Below are positions 43,757 through 54,581 of a DNA stretch of 64,000 nt, piece after piece. The first letter of the stretch is position 1. Each line of letters starts with the position of its first letter. The position numbers and the translations under genes were made by a program. Origin of the DNA: Acidobacteriota bacterium (GTDB lineage: Bacteria > Acidobacteriota > Polarisedimenticolia > J045). The stretch lies in assembly GCA_017994815.1 (NCBI GenBank), contig JAGOJY010000016.1, positions 1 to 64,000 on the forward strand, read 5' to 3'. The notes beneath the pieces are model-generated. The model was given only the letters and a program-made list of their open reading frames with translations, was not told the origin of the DNA and ran no database searches.

Positions 43757-45958
43757 TCAGCGACCGACGAGCAGTGCGCGGATCGTTCCCGTGCCGGCGT
43801 CGAGCGGGTCGATGGCGAGACCCACGACGGTCCCGGCAGCGGGATCGATCGGCCGCATCACGTGGCCTGGCAGCGGTGAGGTCACGAGCGGGTCTCCCTG
43901 TCGGATGCTCCCCTGCCCGGCATCCGCCTGCACCTCGACGACGATCCCGACCGTCGTGACGGGCGCCTCCAGGGCTCCGCGTTCGGTGGAACGGACGTCC
44001 CCCGCGGCGACACCGATCACCGGCGAGGCGGATTGCGCCGAGGAGCGTCGCAACGCACCGGGCGTCGACTCGTCGAGGACGAGAAGATCCCCCGCGTGTA
44101 CGGCCTCGGTCACCACCATCCACGTCGGACCGTCAAGCCTGCGCTCGACGACGGCCGAGTCGTGGAGGCGGTTGTCCTCCGCGGGCACCGCCGGACGGAT
44201 GGCGCCGGCCAGCACCGGCTCGCCTCCGACCGGCTCGCCTCCCGGCCGCTCGGCCACCGGCTCGCGATCCGCGGTCGTTCGCCCGTGCGACGGATTATCG
44301 GCGAAGGCGGCGAGCCACTGCTCACGCCCGGAGTTGATCTGCTCCGCGAGTGCGTTCGCGCGCGACAGGTCCACGGACCCGCCCGCCAGCTGTTCGTGCA
44401 TCGCGCGGAAGCGCACCAGCGCGCTCGACGCGGCGGATTCCGTCTGTCCCGCCCCGAGTTCGGCGATCGTGCTCGCCGCGGGCAGGTACGACTCGTCCCT
44501 CTTGACCTGCACGATCGGCAGGGACTCGAAGCCGATGCGCAGGCCGTAGACGATGTAGTCGAACGCGACGTCGGTGCAGCGCGGATCGTCGGCAGCGACC
44601 GACAGGTGGCCGGTCGAGACTTCGCGGACGTAGACCAGGCACGCACCGCCGCGCGAGGTCAGGTGGGCGGTGAGCCCGAGATCCGGGTTGGCGACCAGCG
44701 CGAATGTCTCGCCGAGCACCACGTCGGCACGCCCCGCCGAGAGACGGCCCGATCCACGCGTGTAGACCGCGACCTCGTCCCCCTCGGGCGCTGCATAGAC
44801 GATGACGCGGTCCTTCTGCGTCGGGTGATTCTGCACGAACGAAACGGCACCGTTCCCGTAGATCTTGTAGGCACCATAGCCGACGTAGCCGTACGCCGCG
44901 GAGTCCCTGTCCCGGAAGAACCCACCGGCGCCGTTGCCGTAGCCTTCGATCCCGATATCGCCGTAGCCGACGTAGGCGTAGCCGGAGTCGACCGTGGAAT
45001 CGAAGTACGCGCCCGCGAACGACCCGTAGCCCTGGATCCCGATGTCTCCGATGCCGGCGTAGGCAAAGCCGGTGCTGTCGCTGTCCGAGAAGTACCCTCC
45101 GGCAGCGGTGCCCAGGCCCCGGATGCCGTAGTCCTGGAAACCGATGTACGCTTCTCCCGATCCGGTGTTGTCCGCGAAGAAACCACCCGCGGAATCGCCG
45201 TAGCCCAGGACTCCGTAGTGACCGTAGGCGACGTAGGCGACACCGGAGGTGTCGAGGTCCTGGAAGAAACCGCCGCCGGTGTTCCCGTAACCCTGCACGC
45301 CGTAGTCGCCGTTCCCGACGTACGCGTACCCGGACTGGTTGCTGTCGCTGAAGTAGCCGCCTCCGTCCGGCGCCCGCGCTTCGATCGCCCTCCCGGTCCC
45401 CGCGGCATTGTCGAAGACGATGCGTCCCAGTTTCGTCTGCGGCATCGCGGAGCTGTCGAGATAGTAGCTCGCCGGTTGTCCGGCGAGCTGCGACGAGTCG
45501 CCCGCGGTCGTCGCACTCAGGGAGTACGGCGCCGACTGGACTCGCGTGCGCGGCGTCAGCGTTTCGCCCGCCACGCGGACCTCGAGCCAGACCTCGCCGT
45601 GGTCACGGAAGACCACATCGAGGGACGTGTAGGTGCCCGGGCCGGCACCATCGCTGACGCTGCCCCCACCGAGCGCGACGTTGAACAGGCCGCCGGTTGC
45701 GGTCACCGCGTTCCCTGACACCGCCGTGTGCCGGTCGATCATGATCTCGGCCCCGCCGCTCGCGGCGTCCCAGAAGAAGAACTCCATGTCGTAAGCGCCG
45801 GAGAGCGGCGCGTCGGCGCTGCTGCGCAGCACGCCCTGGTAGTTGACGAAAGGCGGCGGGGTCGCGGCCACCGCGCTCCCGATGGCGAGGGCCGCCGCGA
45901 GGGTCACGCCAACGACCGCCTGGAATCCTCGCGACTTGCTGTGTCCGTGATTGCTCAT
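43757..45958 (-). CDS. Secreted 30-residue-repeat protein, copy 2 (intact)
   Basis: This 733-residue protein has a signal peptide (to ~residue 38) and an N-terminal domain (PPFVNYQGVLRSSADAPLSG, then VWLEVRVAGETLTPRTRVQS). Six tandem ~30-residue repeats follow (about 198-372, DNA 44840-45365), of the pattern AGGYFSDSDSTGFAYAGIGD + IGIQGYG. A conserved central block contains VSFVQNHPTQKDRVIVYAAP and VAFDYIVYGLRIGFE. The C-terminal domain has DPLVTSPLPGHVMRP and GTGTIRALLVGR, a motif also seen at the end of fibre-like proteins. GAGGA precedes ATG 45958. It is colinear with the frameshifted copy at 5508-7648. Repeats of Gly/Tyr/Asp suggest a beta-solenoid stalk; function unknown. Confidence 0.78.
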   Translation of the reverse strand: MSNHGHSKSRGFQAVVGVTLAAALAIGSAVAATPPPFVNYQGVLRSSADAPLSGAYDMEFFFWDAASGGAEIMIDRHTAVSGNAVTATGGLFNVALGGGSVSDGAGPGTYTSLDVVFRDHGEVWLEVRVAGETLTPRTRVQSAPYSLSATTAGDSSQLAGQPASYYLDSSAMPQTKLGRIVFDNAAGTGRAIEARAPDGGGYFSDSNQSGYAYVGNGDYGVQGYGNTGGGFFQDLDTSGVAYVAYGHYGVLGYGDSAGGFFADNTGSGEAYIGFQDYGIRGLGTAAGGYFSDSDSTGFAYAGIGDIGIQGYGSFAGAYFDSTVDSGYAYVGYGDIGIEGYGNGAGGFFRDRDSAAYGYVGYGAYKIYGNGAVSFVQNHPTQKDRVIVYAAPEGDEVAVYTRGSGRLSAGRADVVLGETFALVANPDLGLTAHLTSRGGACLVYVREVSTGHLSVAADDPRCTDVAFDYIVYGLRIGFESLPIVQVKRDESYLPAASTIAELGAGQTESAASSALVRFRAMHEQLAGGSVDLSRANALAEQINSGREQWLAAFADNPSHGRTTADREPVAERPGGEPVGGEPVLAGAIRPAVPAEDNRLHDSAVVERRLDGPTWMVVTEAVHAGDLLVLDESTPGALRRSSAQSASPVIGVAAGDVRSTERGALEAPVTTVGIVVEVQADAGQGSIRQGDPLVTSPLPGHVMRPIDPAAGTVVGLAIDPLDAGTGTIRALLVGR

Positions 45959-46014
45959 GTCATCGTCCTCGAGCGCCACACGTCGCGCTCCTTGCAGGCA
46001 GATCGGAGCCGGGT

Positions 46015-46587
46015 CTAGGGACAGGAAGCCGGATTGGGGCGCGGTGTGCCGTCGGACGACTGGCCCTTGGTGCCCTCCTGGCGCAGGCGATTGGTCGCCG
46101 TCACGAGGTAGGACCATCCGGCGCCCGGCAGCGGAACGTCGGCTTCGGCGTAGCCCGGCCCGGCGAGCCCGGACTGGAGGCAGGCTCCTGGATCGAACGG
46201 CAGTGCGCCGAGCGCTCCGCGATAGAGGTTGTACTCGCCGGACGACGGTTCGTGATCCCACGTCAGCGTCGTCGCGTCCTCGAAGCGGACGGTGTGCACT
46301 TCTCCGGGCGGGCTGTAGCGGACGACGAAGCCGCCCTCCGCGCGGTACGACGCCGAGGACAGCGTGGCGAGTCCCGGCGAGCCGGCAATCGCGTCGTGCG
46401 AGATCCTGAAGCTGGCCGACGACGGTTGACTCCCGTCGCGCGGGCTCCCGCCAGCGTTCAACTCGCTCTCCTGCGCCTTGAAGCTCGCGCTGGACTGCCC
46501 TGCTGCCGTGCCGCACAGCCCCAGCGCGACCGACACCGCGAACACCAGGCTCGCGGACTTGACGACCGTGCGTGCGCGCGACTTCAT
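46015..46587 (-). CDS. Small secreted protein with Fn3-like domain ending in RPNPASCP
   Basis: This 190-residue exported protein has a signal peptide (to ~residue 31), a low-complexity Ser/Ala region with two SSASF/SSASYRAEGGF-like units (about 32-95) and a C-terminal Fn3-like module. That module has TLTWDHEPSSGEYNLYRG, WSYLVTATNRLRQEGTKGQS and the end DGTPRPNPASCP. ATG 46587 was chosen at the base of the signal peptide. It lies 56 bases upstream of repeat-protein copy 2 and is probably co-transcribed. The C-terminal module recurs in the DUF362 protein and the 1031-residue secreted protein. Function unknown. Confidence 0.72.
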   Translation of the reverse strand: MKSRARTVVKSASLVFAVSVALGLCGTAAGQSSASFKAQESELNAGGSPRDGSQPSSASFRISHDAIAGSPGLATLSSASYRAEGGFVVRYSPPGEVHTVRFEDATTLTWDHEPSSGEYNLYRGALGALPFDPGACLQSGLAGPGYAEADVPLPGAGWSYLVTATNRLRQEGTKGQSSDGTPRPNPASCP

Positions 46588-46782
46588 CGGACCTGCCTGA
46601 CCGCAGCGCACGCTGCGCTGCGCCTTCGCCTGCGCATCGTTTCCCTCCTCGCTCAGGGGAATCGCCTTGCTCTGAAGCGCGTGGTCGTTGCCGTTTGGAC
46701 AGGAAGACGCTCGTGGCAGCGGACCTCCTTCAACTATTTCCGTGCCGGATGCTGGCGTTGGGGTGACCTCGGGGCGCGGGCG

Positions 46783-46799
46783 GGCCGCCTACGGCGGCC
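46783..46799 (-). repeat. Dispersed GGCCGCC-palindrome, copy 1 (after AraC-type gene)
   Basis: GGCCGCC-TAC-GGCGGCC is an exact 7-base inverted repeat directly beyond the TAA of the regulator gene. Related copies lie at 57009, 58125 and 60751, so it looks like a REP-type element that can also fold as an RNA hairpin. Confidence 0.6.
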
Positions 46800-47828
46800 T
46801 TACGACGATTTAGCGCGGGCGAAGGCCGGGATGCGGAAACGCTTCCGGTACGCACCCGGCGCGAGGCCGGTGGTCCGCTTGAACAGGCGGCGGAAGAAAG
46901 CCGGATCCTCGTAGCCGACACGCCAGGCGATCTCGTCGATCGGCGCGTCGGTGCGCTCGAGACGTCGCTTGGCGTCCTCGATGCGCAGGCGCTGGACGTA
47001 GGCGATCGGCGTCAGGCCGGTGGCGCTCGCGAAGCGCCGCTTGAACGTCCGCTCGGCAAGCCGCGACCGGCGGATCATCTCCTCGACCGGCGCGGCGACC
47101 GAGAAGTGATCCTGCAGCCAGCGCTGCGCGCTGCCGATCTCGGCGTCACCGTGGTCGGTCTTCCCTTCGAACACGATGTACGGCGCCAGCCCGTCCTCGT
47201 GCCACTGCAGCGCGAACAGGCGCGCGATCTCCTGGGCAACCGTGGCGCCGGCGTAGCGCGCGACCAGGTACAGCACGAGATCGTGCCAGCTCGTCGAGGC
47301 CCCCGAGCTGATCAGTTCCTCGCGCGCACCGGAGATCATGAGCACCTGCTCCGGGTGGATCGGCACGTCCGGGTAGGCCTCGGAAAACGCGCGCGCGTAG
47401 CCGAAGTGCACGGTCGCGGCGCGCCCGGCGAACAGGCCGGTCTCCGCGATCAGGAAGATGCCCGAGCAGGCCGAGCACAGGACGGCACCGCGCTCGTGCA
47501 TTCGCGCGAGCCAGCTCACCAGCCGGGGGTAGCGTCCCTTGATCCAGCCCGAGGGCGGGAGGACGATCGAGGGGACGATCACGATGTCGGTCGTCTCGAT
47601 CGTGTCGGCGGCGCGATGCACGTCCACCGGGATCCCGCTGACCGACGCCAGCGTTCCGGCGGTCTCGGCGGCGATCTCGGTCCGGAACGGCTCCCCCGGC
47701 AGCCGCATGAGCGAAAAAGCGTTCATGACGTCGAAGATGCCGAACAGCGTCGAAACCACGCCGTCCGGCAGCGCCACCAGGGTGACGCTGCGGGGAACCG
47801 ATCCACGATCGAGTGCCGGGCGGGTCAT
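46800..47828 (-). CDS. GlxA-type AraC-family transcriptional regulator
   Basis: This 342-residue regulator has an N-terminal DJ-1/PfpI-like domain (about 10-185) with the Cys elbow GAVLCSACSGIFLIAETGLF and an AraC DNA-binding domain at the C-terminus (two helix-turn-helices: RRSRLAERTFKRRFASATGL, IDEIAWRVGYEDPAFFRRLF). This is the GlxA/FtrA class. GAGGAGG just upstream supports ATG 47828. It is divergent from the methyltransferase gene at 47963 across 134 bases, a usual arrangement for a regulator and its target. The ligand is unknown. Confidence 0.9.
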   Translation of the reverse strand: MTRPALDRGSVPRSVTLVALPDGVVSTLFGIFDVMNAFSLMRLPGEPFRTEIAAETAGTLASVSGIPVDVHRAADTIETTDIVIVPSIVLPPSGWIKGRYPRLVSWLARMHERGAVLCSACSGIFLIAETGLFAGRAATVHFGYARAFSEAYPDVPIHPEQVLMISGAREELISSGASTSWHDLVLYLVARYAGATVAQEIARLFALQWHEDGLAPYIVFEGKTDHGDAEIGSAQRWLQDHFSVAAPVEEMIRRSRLAERTFKRRFASATGLTPIAYVQRLRIEDAKRRLERTDAPIDEIAWRVGYEDPAFFRRLFKRTTGLAPGAYRKRFRIPAFARAKSS

Positions 47829-47962
47829 GGCCTCCTCGGAGCGCCTCACTATGGCACGAACGAACCGTTTCCGGGTCATTTCGGCTCTTACCGGCGGCCG
47901 GTCCCGCGCCGATCATCGCGGCAACGTGCGAGAGCGCCCGAGCGCACGAAAGGAGCGGGATC

Positions 47963-49030
47963 ATGGAAACGCAGTCGATCGATCAGGCGAAGCTGGAGTC
48001 GTTCCTGTTGCGGGCGGTGGGCGATCTCTCGGCCAGCTACGGCGGGCTGATGGTGAGCCTCGGCGGCAAGCTCGGGCTGTTCAAGGGCATGGCCGGGGCG
48101 GGGCCGATCAGCGCGCGGGAACTGGCCGCGCGCACCGGGTGCGCCGAACGCTACGTGCGCGAGTGGCTCAACGCGCAGGCAGCCGGGGGCTATGTCGAGT
48201 ACCACCCGGTGAGCGGAACGTACGAGTTGTCGCCGGAGCAGGCGCTGGTGCTGGCCGACGAGGAGAGTCCCGTCTTCCTCACGCCGGCCTGGCAGGTGCC
48301 CGCTTCGATGTGGTTCGACGAGGAGAAAGCGCTGGAGGCGTTCCGGACCGGCAAGGGCGTGTCGTGGGGCGATCACGACGGGCGGCTCCACTGCGGGGTC
48401 GCGGCGTTCTACCGCAACGCCTACCGGGGGAGCCTCGTGCCGCAGTGGCTGCCCGCGCTCGACGGGGTCGTGCAGCAACTCGAAGCGGGCATCGACGTGG
48501 CGGACGTCGGTTGCGGGTACGGGCACTCGTCGGTGCTGATGGCCGGCGCCTTCCCGCGCTCGCGGTTCCACGGGTTCGACGTGCACCCGGAATCGATCGA
48601 GCAGGCGCGGCGCAACGCCGAGGCGGCGGGTGTCGCCTCGCGGGTGACGTTCGACGTGGCGACCGCGGTCGACTACCCCGACCGGGGTTACGGGCTGATC
48701 TGCTTCTTCGACGCGCTGCACGACATGGGCGACCCGATCGCCGCCGCGCGCTACGCGGGCCGGCTGCTCGCGCCGGGTGGCACGGTGATGCTGATCGAGC
48801 CGTTCGCGAACGACCGCGTCGAGGAGAACCTCTCGCCGGTGGGCCGCCTGTACTACGCGGCGTCGACCACGCTCTGCTGCGCGAACGCGATCGCCGACGG
48901 CGGTGAGCTGGTGCTCGGGGCCCAAGCGGGCGAGGCGCGCCTCGCGGAGGTGTTCCGCAAGGCCGGCTTCCGGCACTTCCGCCGGGCGACGGAGACGCCG
49001 TTCAACCTGGTCCTCGAAGCGCGGCTCTGA
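47963..49030 (+). CDS. SAM-dependent methyltransferase with N-terminal winged helix
   Basis: This 355-residue methyltransferase has an N-terminal winged-helix dimerisation domain (ISARELAARTGCAERYVREW, GGYVEYHPVSGTYELSP) and a Rossmann catalytic domain (VADVGCGYGHSSVLMAGAFP, FHGFDVHPESIEQARRN, ICFFDALHDMGDP). This architecture matches the actinobacterial Rv2258c-like group. AAAGGAG lies 7 bases before ATG 47963. It is divergent from the AraC-type regulator. The substrate is unknown. Confidence 0.9.
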   Translation: METQSIDQAKLESFLLRAVGDLSASYGGLMVSLGGKLGLFKGMAGAGPISARELAARTGCAERYVREWLNAQAAGGYVEYHPVSGTYELSPEQALVLADEESPVFLTPAWQVPASMWFDEEKALEAFRTGKGVSWGDHDGRLHCGVAAFYRNAYRGSLVPQWLPALDGVVQQLEAGIDVADVGCGYGHSSVLMAGAFPRSRFHGFDVHPESIEQARRNAEAAGVASRVTFDVATAVDYPDRGYGLICFFDALHDMGDPIAAARYAGRLLAPGGTVMLIEPFANDRVEENLSPVGRLYYAASTTLCCANAIADGGELVLGAQAGEARLAEVFRKAGFRHFRRATETPFNLVLEARL

Positions 49031-49099
49031 TCCGCGGCCGCGGCGGGAGGAGCCACGGCGCTCCTTCCGCCGCCGGCTCGCTGCCGGCAGCGCCGTTCC

Positions 49100-50743
49100 T
49101 CAGAGCCGGGCGGCCAGCGCGGGACCGATCAGCGGCGGCACCTTCCACACCGACGGGCGGTGGTACAGGCCGACGACGCGGCGGGTCAGCGTGGCCGCGT
49201 GCGGGTGCGACGGGAACCACGCCGGCTTGGGGAACACCGTCAGCGGCGCCTCGATCACCGACTTCTCGCAGCGCTCGAGCAGGAACGTGTTGTGGACCCA
49301 GCCGCGGCCGCTCTGCGGGTCTTCGGCCGTCGCGCCCGGATAGCCGCCCCAGGGCGTGCTCATCAGCACGAACGACAGCGCCGACCAGCAGTTCACCGCG
49401 ACCGTGCCGTAGCGCAGGCCGGCCAGCATCGCGCGGAACGCTTGCGCGCCCGCGCCGCCGGCGCGGGTGGAGGGGTGCACGATGACCGTCGCGCAGAGCG
49501 TGCCCCACAGCCGCTCGTTGGCGAACTCGGCGGCGCGCGCCATGTACTCGATGTCGTCCGCCGCGTCGAGCGCCGTCTCGCCGACGACCGGCGCGAACGA
49601 CTCCTCGCGGAACAGGGCCGGCTCCCCCGCCGGATCGACCCCGCGCAGGAGGGCCGGTCGCAGCGCCGGGCCGGGTGCCGGTTCGCGGCCCGCGAAGCGG
49701 GCGAAGCGCTCGCGCGCGCCGGGGTAGTACGCCGGCCGCGGCGGGTCCGCGGCGAAGATCGCGTCCACGAGGTCGAGGAACCGCCCGCGCTGGGGCCAGC
49801 CGCGGTGCGTGACGACGACGCGCGTGGCCGCGCAATTGAACGACGCGTTGTTGAGGACCGACGCGGCGAGGTTCGCGGCCTGGAAGCGCAGCTCGCGCTC
49901 GCCGTAGCGCGCCGGCACGACGATCCACGGCGCGACGCAGCCCAGCTCGCTCGTCAGCGGCTTGGCCAGCGCCGGCGCGAGCGCCTGGTGCGAGGCCAAC
50001 GAGCCGGTCAGGTGCACGTCGCCGACCCGTGCGTCGCGCGCGGCGCACCCGCCGACGTCGGCGCCGCCGTAGACCACGCGCAGGTAGCCGCCCTCGACGA
50101 GCGGAGCGAACGCGCGCGCGAGCAGCGGGCCGAGCGTCTCGTTCACCGGGTTCATCTTCAGCAGGACGACCCGGCCGTCGTGGAACAGCTTGGTCAGCAC
50201 GTCGGTGGCGGCGATGCTGGAGACGTTCCCCGCCCCGAGGACGAGCGTCACGCCGGCCGGGCGCGCGGCGGGCGACGCCCGGTAGTACGGCGCGGCGCCG
50301 CGCGCGACGTCCTCGGCGGTCGTGCCCGGCTCGAACCAGACCTCGGCGCGGCAGCCGCCGAACACGAGGGAATCGAACAGCCCGGGGACCGGCGCGACCC
50401 GCGCCCGCAGCCGCCCGTCCGCGCCGACGCGCGGCGGCGCGGGCAGGCGCGGCGCGCCGTGCTCGCGGATGTCGTGCAGCGTGCGCACGAGCAGGCGCAG
50501 GTAACGCGCGGTCGCGAGGGGGCCGGCCAGCACCTCCTCCCCGCGCCGCGGATCGTCCGGCGCGAGCCCCTTGGCGCGGCTGGCCTCGTCGATCCAGGCG
50601 TCGGCCTCGGCGGCGACGCCGTCGAGGCACGCGGACGCGAGGACCAGCCGCCGCTCCAACGACAGGTCGCGCCAGCGCGGCGCGCCCGCCGCGAGCTGCG
50701 CCAGCGCGAGGTCGACGTCCCCGGCCGGCGTGGGGGTGATCAC
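49100..50743 (-). CDS. Aldehyde dehydrogenase superfamily protein
   Basis: This 547-residue ALDH-fold protein is longer than the usual ~480-500. It has the acidic general-base block LTSELGCVAPWIVV (Glu) and nucleophile Cys in NNASFNCAATRVVV. Cofactor-side segments GVTLVLGAGNVSSIAATDVL and VVLLKMNPVNE are visible. The C-terminal region (WGGYPGATAEDPQSGRGWVH) differs from typical ALDHs, so the aldehyde or acyl substrate cannot be named. The start is GTG 50743, 13 bases after the prmC stop, with no clear ribosome site. It is the last gene of the rpmE-prfA-prmC run. Confidence 0.82.
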   Translation of the reverse strand: MITPTPAGDVDLALAQLAAGAPRWRDLSLERRLVLASACLDGVAAEADAWIDEASRAKGLAPDDPRRGEEVLAGPLATARYLRLLVRTLHDIREHGAPRLPAPPRVGADGRLRARVAPVPGLFDSLVFGGCRAEVWFEPGTTAEDVARGAAPYYRASPAARPAGVTLVLGAGNVSSIAATDVLTKLFHDGRVVLLKMNPVNETLGPLLARAFAPLVEGGYLRVVYGGADVGGCAARDARVGDVHLTGSLASHQALAPALAKPLTSELGCVAPWIVVPARYGERELRFQAANLAASVLNNASFNCAATRVVVTHRGWPQRGRFLDLVDAIFAADPPRPAYYPGARERFARFAGREPAPGPALRPALLRGVDPAGEPALFREESFAPVVGETALDAADDIEYMARAAEFANERLWGTLCATVIVHPSTRAGGAGAQAFRAMLAGLRYGTVAVNCWSALSFVLMSTPWGGYPGATAEDPQSGRGWVHNTFLLERCEKSVIEAPLTVFPKPAWFPSHPHAATLTRRVVGLYHRPSVWKVPPLIGPALAARL

Positions 50744-50756
50744 GGTCTTGGGAGGG

Positions 50757-51622
<866 letters not shown>

Positions 51623-51626
<4 letters not shown>

Positions 51627-52705
51627 GCCTGCGACAGCCGGGCGGCCTGCTCGGCCGTGGCCAGCGCCTCGATCAGTTCGTCCAGGCTGCCCTGCATCAC
51701 CGAATCGAGCTGGTGCAGCGTCAGCCCGATGCGGTGGTCGGTGACGCGGTTCTGCGGGAAGTTGTAGGTGCGGATCTTCTCCGAGCGGTCGCCGGTGCGC
51801 ACCATCGAGCGGCGCGCCTCGGCTTCCTTGGCGTGCTGCTCCGAGAGGATCCGGTCCAGCACCCGCGCGCGCAGCACCTTCAGCGCCTTGGCCTTGTTCT
51901 TGTGCCACGACTTCTCGTCCTGGCACTGCACGACGATGCCCGACGGCAGGTGCGTGATGCGGACCGCGGAGGCGGTCTTGTTCACGTGCTGCCCGCCCGG
52001 CCCCGAGGCGCAGAACGTGTCGATCTTGAGGTCCTTGTCCTCGTCGATCGCCACGTCCACCTCCTCGGCCTCGGGCAGGACGGCCACCGTCGCGGCCGAG
52101 GTGTGGATCCGGCCCTGCGCCTCGGTCTCCGGCACGCGCTGCACCCGGTGCACGCCCGATTCGAACTTGAGCCGCGAGTAGACGCCGCGCCCGGAAACGT
52201 TGGCGATCGCCTCCTTGATCCCGCCGACCTCGCTCTCGGAGATGTCCACCAGCTCGAAGCGCCAGCCGTGGGCCTCGGCATAGCGCTGGTACATCCGCAT
52301 CAGCTCGGCCGCGAACAGGCTGGCCTCGCTGCCGCCGGTCCCGGCGCGGACCTCCAGCACGACGTCCTTGTCGTCCACCGGGTCGCGCGGCAACAAGAGC
52401 GCGCGCAGCTTCTGGTCCAGCTCCTCGGCGCGCGCCTCGAGCGACTTCGCCTCGTCGCGGGCCAGCGCCCGCAGCTCCTCGTCGGCCTCGTCGTGCTGCA
52501 TCTCGCGCGCGTGCTGCAGCTCGAGCTGCACCTGCCGCAGCTCGCGGTAGGCCGAGACGACCGGCTCGATCTCGGCGTAGCGCGTGGCCAGCTCGCGGTA
52601 GGCCTCGGCGCTCCCGGCGACCGCCGGGTCGGCCATCCGGGCCGACAGCGCCTCGAGGTCGCGCTCGAGCCCGTCGAGCTTCTGCGCGAGCCGCGCGTCG
52701 CTCAC
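51623..52705 (-). CDS. prfA: Peptide chain release factor 1
   Basis: This 360-residue RF1 has the GGQ tip in [20 protein letters not shown] and the stop-codon recognition segment [13 protein letters not shown], where the PxT tripeptide reads PET. The RF1-type N-terminal coiled domain (about 1-100) is intact. It terminates at UAA/UAG. GTG 52705 overlaps the stop of the DUF1385 gene (GTGA). Order rpmE-DUF1385-prfA-prmC is common in several phyla. Confidence 0.96.
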
Positions 52706-53661
52706 AGGACCAGCGCCCGCTCGCCGCCCTCGAGCTCCGACGCGTGGCGCAGCGCGGCGAGGGCGACCTCGATCATCCGGTCGTCCGGCGGGGCGGTCGT
52801 CAGTCGCTGCAGCAAAAGCCCCGGCGCCATCACCGCGCGGGCCCACAGCCGCGAGCGGAAGCGGGCCGAGAGCCGGATCGCCTCGTAGGCCAGCCCGGCC
52901 ACGAGCGGGATCAGCACCACCCGCGAGACCGCGCGGCCGGCGATGCCCCAGTCGGCGGGGACCAGGCTGAACAGCAGCACCGCGAGCACCACGACGAACA
53001 GCAGGAACGACGTCCCGCAGCGCGGGTGCAGCGTGGAGAACTGCTGGACGGTCGCCACGTCGAGGCCACGCCCGGCCTCGTACGCGTGCACGACCTTGTG
53101 CTCGGCGCCGTGGTAGCGGAACAGTCGCCGCACGTCGGGGATCGCCGTGATCGCCAGGATGTAGCCGATGAAGATCGCGACGCGGATCAGGCCCTCGACG
53201 AGGTTGTAGGCCACCCCGGTGCCGAGCCCGGGGAACACCCGGCGCAGCACCTCGGTGATCCCGAGCGGCAGGAGGAAGAACAGGCCGATCGCCAACAGCA
53301 GCGCGAGGCCCAAGGTCAACGCGGTGCGCCACGGGCCCGCGCTCCCCGTGCCGGCCTGCTGCTGCTCGGGGAACGCCTGCTCGGAGGAGAAGTTGAGCGC
53401 GCGGATGCCGATGGCCAGCGACTGGACCAGCGTCACCGCCCCGCGCAGGACCGGCAGCCGCAGCCAGCGCGTGCGGCGGGTCCAGGCCACCGCCGCCTCG
53501 CCCAGCAGCGCGATGCCGCCGTCGGGGCGGCGCACCGCCACCGCGTACGCCCCCGGCGAGCGCATCATCACGCCCTCGAGGACCGCCTGCCCGCCGAGCA
53601 GCACGCTCTCCTGGGCCAGCAGGATCGAGGACAGGCGCTGCCCGGCGCGGGACGCGCGCAT
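52702..53661 (-). CDS. DUF1385 integral membrane protein
   Basis: This 319-residue membrane protein has DUF1385 hallmarks: [20 protein letters not shown] near the N-terminus, [16 protein letters not shown] and [20 protein letters not shown]. There are about five membrane segments. It sits between rpmE and prfA, a widely conserved position. ATG 53661 follows the rpmE stop by 11 bases. Its biochemical role is unassigned, though the conserved His/Cys residues suggest metal or nucleophile chemistry. Confidence 0.9.
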   Translation of the reverse strand: MRASRAGQRLSSILLAQESVLLGGQAVLEGVMMRSPGAYAVAVRRPDGGIALLGEAAVAWTRRTRWLRLPVLRGAVTLVQSLAIGIRALNFSSEQAFPEQQQAGTGSAGPWRTALTLGLALLLAIGLFFLLPLGITEVLRRVFPGLGTGVAYNLVEGLIRVAIFIGYILAITAIPDVRRLFRYHGAEHKVVHAYEAGRGLDVATVQQFSTLHPRCGTSFLLFVVVLAVLLFSLVPADWGIAGRAVSRVVLIPLVAGLAYEAIRLSARFRSRLWARAVMAPGLLLQRLTTAPPDDRMIEVALAALRHASELEGGERALVL

Positions 53662-53672
53662 TTGCGGCCGGA

Positions 53673-53909
53673 TCAGGACTTGCCCTGCTTGCGCCGCTCC
53701 GCCTTCTTGTCGGCCGCTCCGTAGCGCCGCTGGAAGCGCTCGACGCGCCCGGCGGTGTCCACGAGCTTCTGCTTGCCGGTGAAGAACGGGTGGCATGCAG
53801 AGCAGAGATCGACCCGCAACTCCTTGCGGGTGCTGCGCGTCACGAACGTGTTGCCGCACGAGCAGACGGCGGTCACCTCGTGGTACTCGGGGTGGACTTT
53901 CGGTTTCAT
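53673..53909 (-). CDS. rpmE: 50S ribosomal protein L31
   Basis: This 78-residue zinc-binding (C+) form of L31 has Cys pairs in [12 protein letters not shown] and [20 protein letters not shown]. Its basic C-terminal extension [14 protein letters not shown] is slightly longer than usual. AGAGGG upstream supports ATG 53909; a longer frame would add an unrelated arginine-rich leader. Confidence 0.95.
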   Translation of the reverse strand: MKPKVHPEYHEVTAVCSCGNTFVTRSTRKELRVDLCSACHPFFTGKQKLVDTAGRVERFQRRYGAADKKAERRKQGKS

Positions 53910-54074
53910 GGGAGACCCTCTTCGCCCGGGAAGCCCTTCCCGCCGGCTGTTCCGGCGAGGTCCCGGCTCCGGGGAACGGGTGATTCTATCGGGGTCCGCC
54001 GGCCGCTGCCAGCGCCGAGCCACGCTCGCCCGACCTTCGCCCGCCGGCGGCGGCGCGCGGGTGTCTCGCCCGGC

Positions 54075-54488
54075 TCAGAAGAGGCGGGCGGCGAGGTAGG
54101 CCCCGCACCCGACGATCCCGACCGAGACGTCCCGCGCCGTGTCGCCGGCACTGGGCTGGGTCCGGGCGCCGAACAGGTTGTCCGCCGCGAACTCCCCCAT
54201 TTCCCAGAGGATCGCCGCCAAACAGGTGACCAGGAGCAGCGTGGCCGCCCGCCGGGAGCCGTCCACCGACGGGACGACCCGGGCCCGGTGGAGGATCTCC
54301 AGCGCCCGCGCCGCGGCGTAGGCGATGCTGAACCCGCCGATGAAGTGGGCGGCGACGTCGATGTCCGGGACGCGCCGGTAAATGTCGAGCCCGAGGGCCA
54401 GGACGAAGTGGACGGCGAGGACCAGGGCCGGGAGCCACAAGCTCCGGACGACCAGCTCGCGCAGGATGCGGGGGGGTTCGACGTGCAT
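54075..54488 (-). CDS. Small polytopic membrane protein (DUF2238/VanZ-like)
   Basis: This 137-residue protein has four hydrophobic segments and the motifs IDVAAHFIGGFSIAYAAARA and WEMGEFAADNLFGARTQPSA, then GDTARDVSVG. These resemble the DUF2238 family, in which a WEF/E, a D and a DT.D..D motif are kept. It stands alone between rpmE and the small-protein genes. Function unknown. Confidence 0.72.
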   Translation of the reverse strand: MHVEPPRILRELVVRSLWLPALVLAVHFVLALGLDIYRRVPDIDVAAHFIGGFSIAYAAARALEILHRARVVPSVDGSRRAATLLLVTCLAAILWEMGEFAADNLFGARTQPSAGDTARDVSVGIVGCGAYLAARLF

Positions 54489-54581
54489 GGTCCGGATCGT
54501 GGAGCGCCGGGTCCGGGCCAGGTCCGCGGCTAAAGCCTCGTCATCGCAGAATAACGCGGGACTCGAGGTCCCGCGACGGGC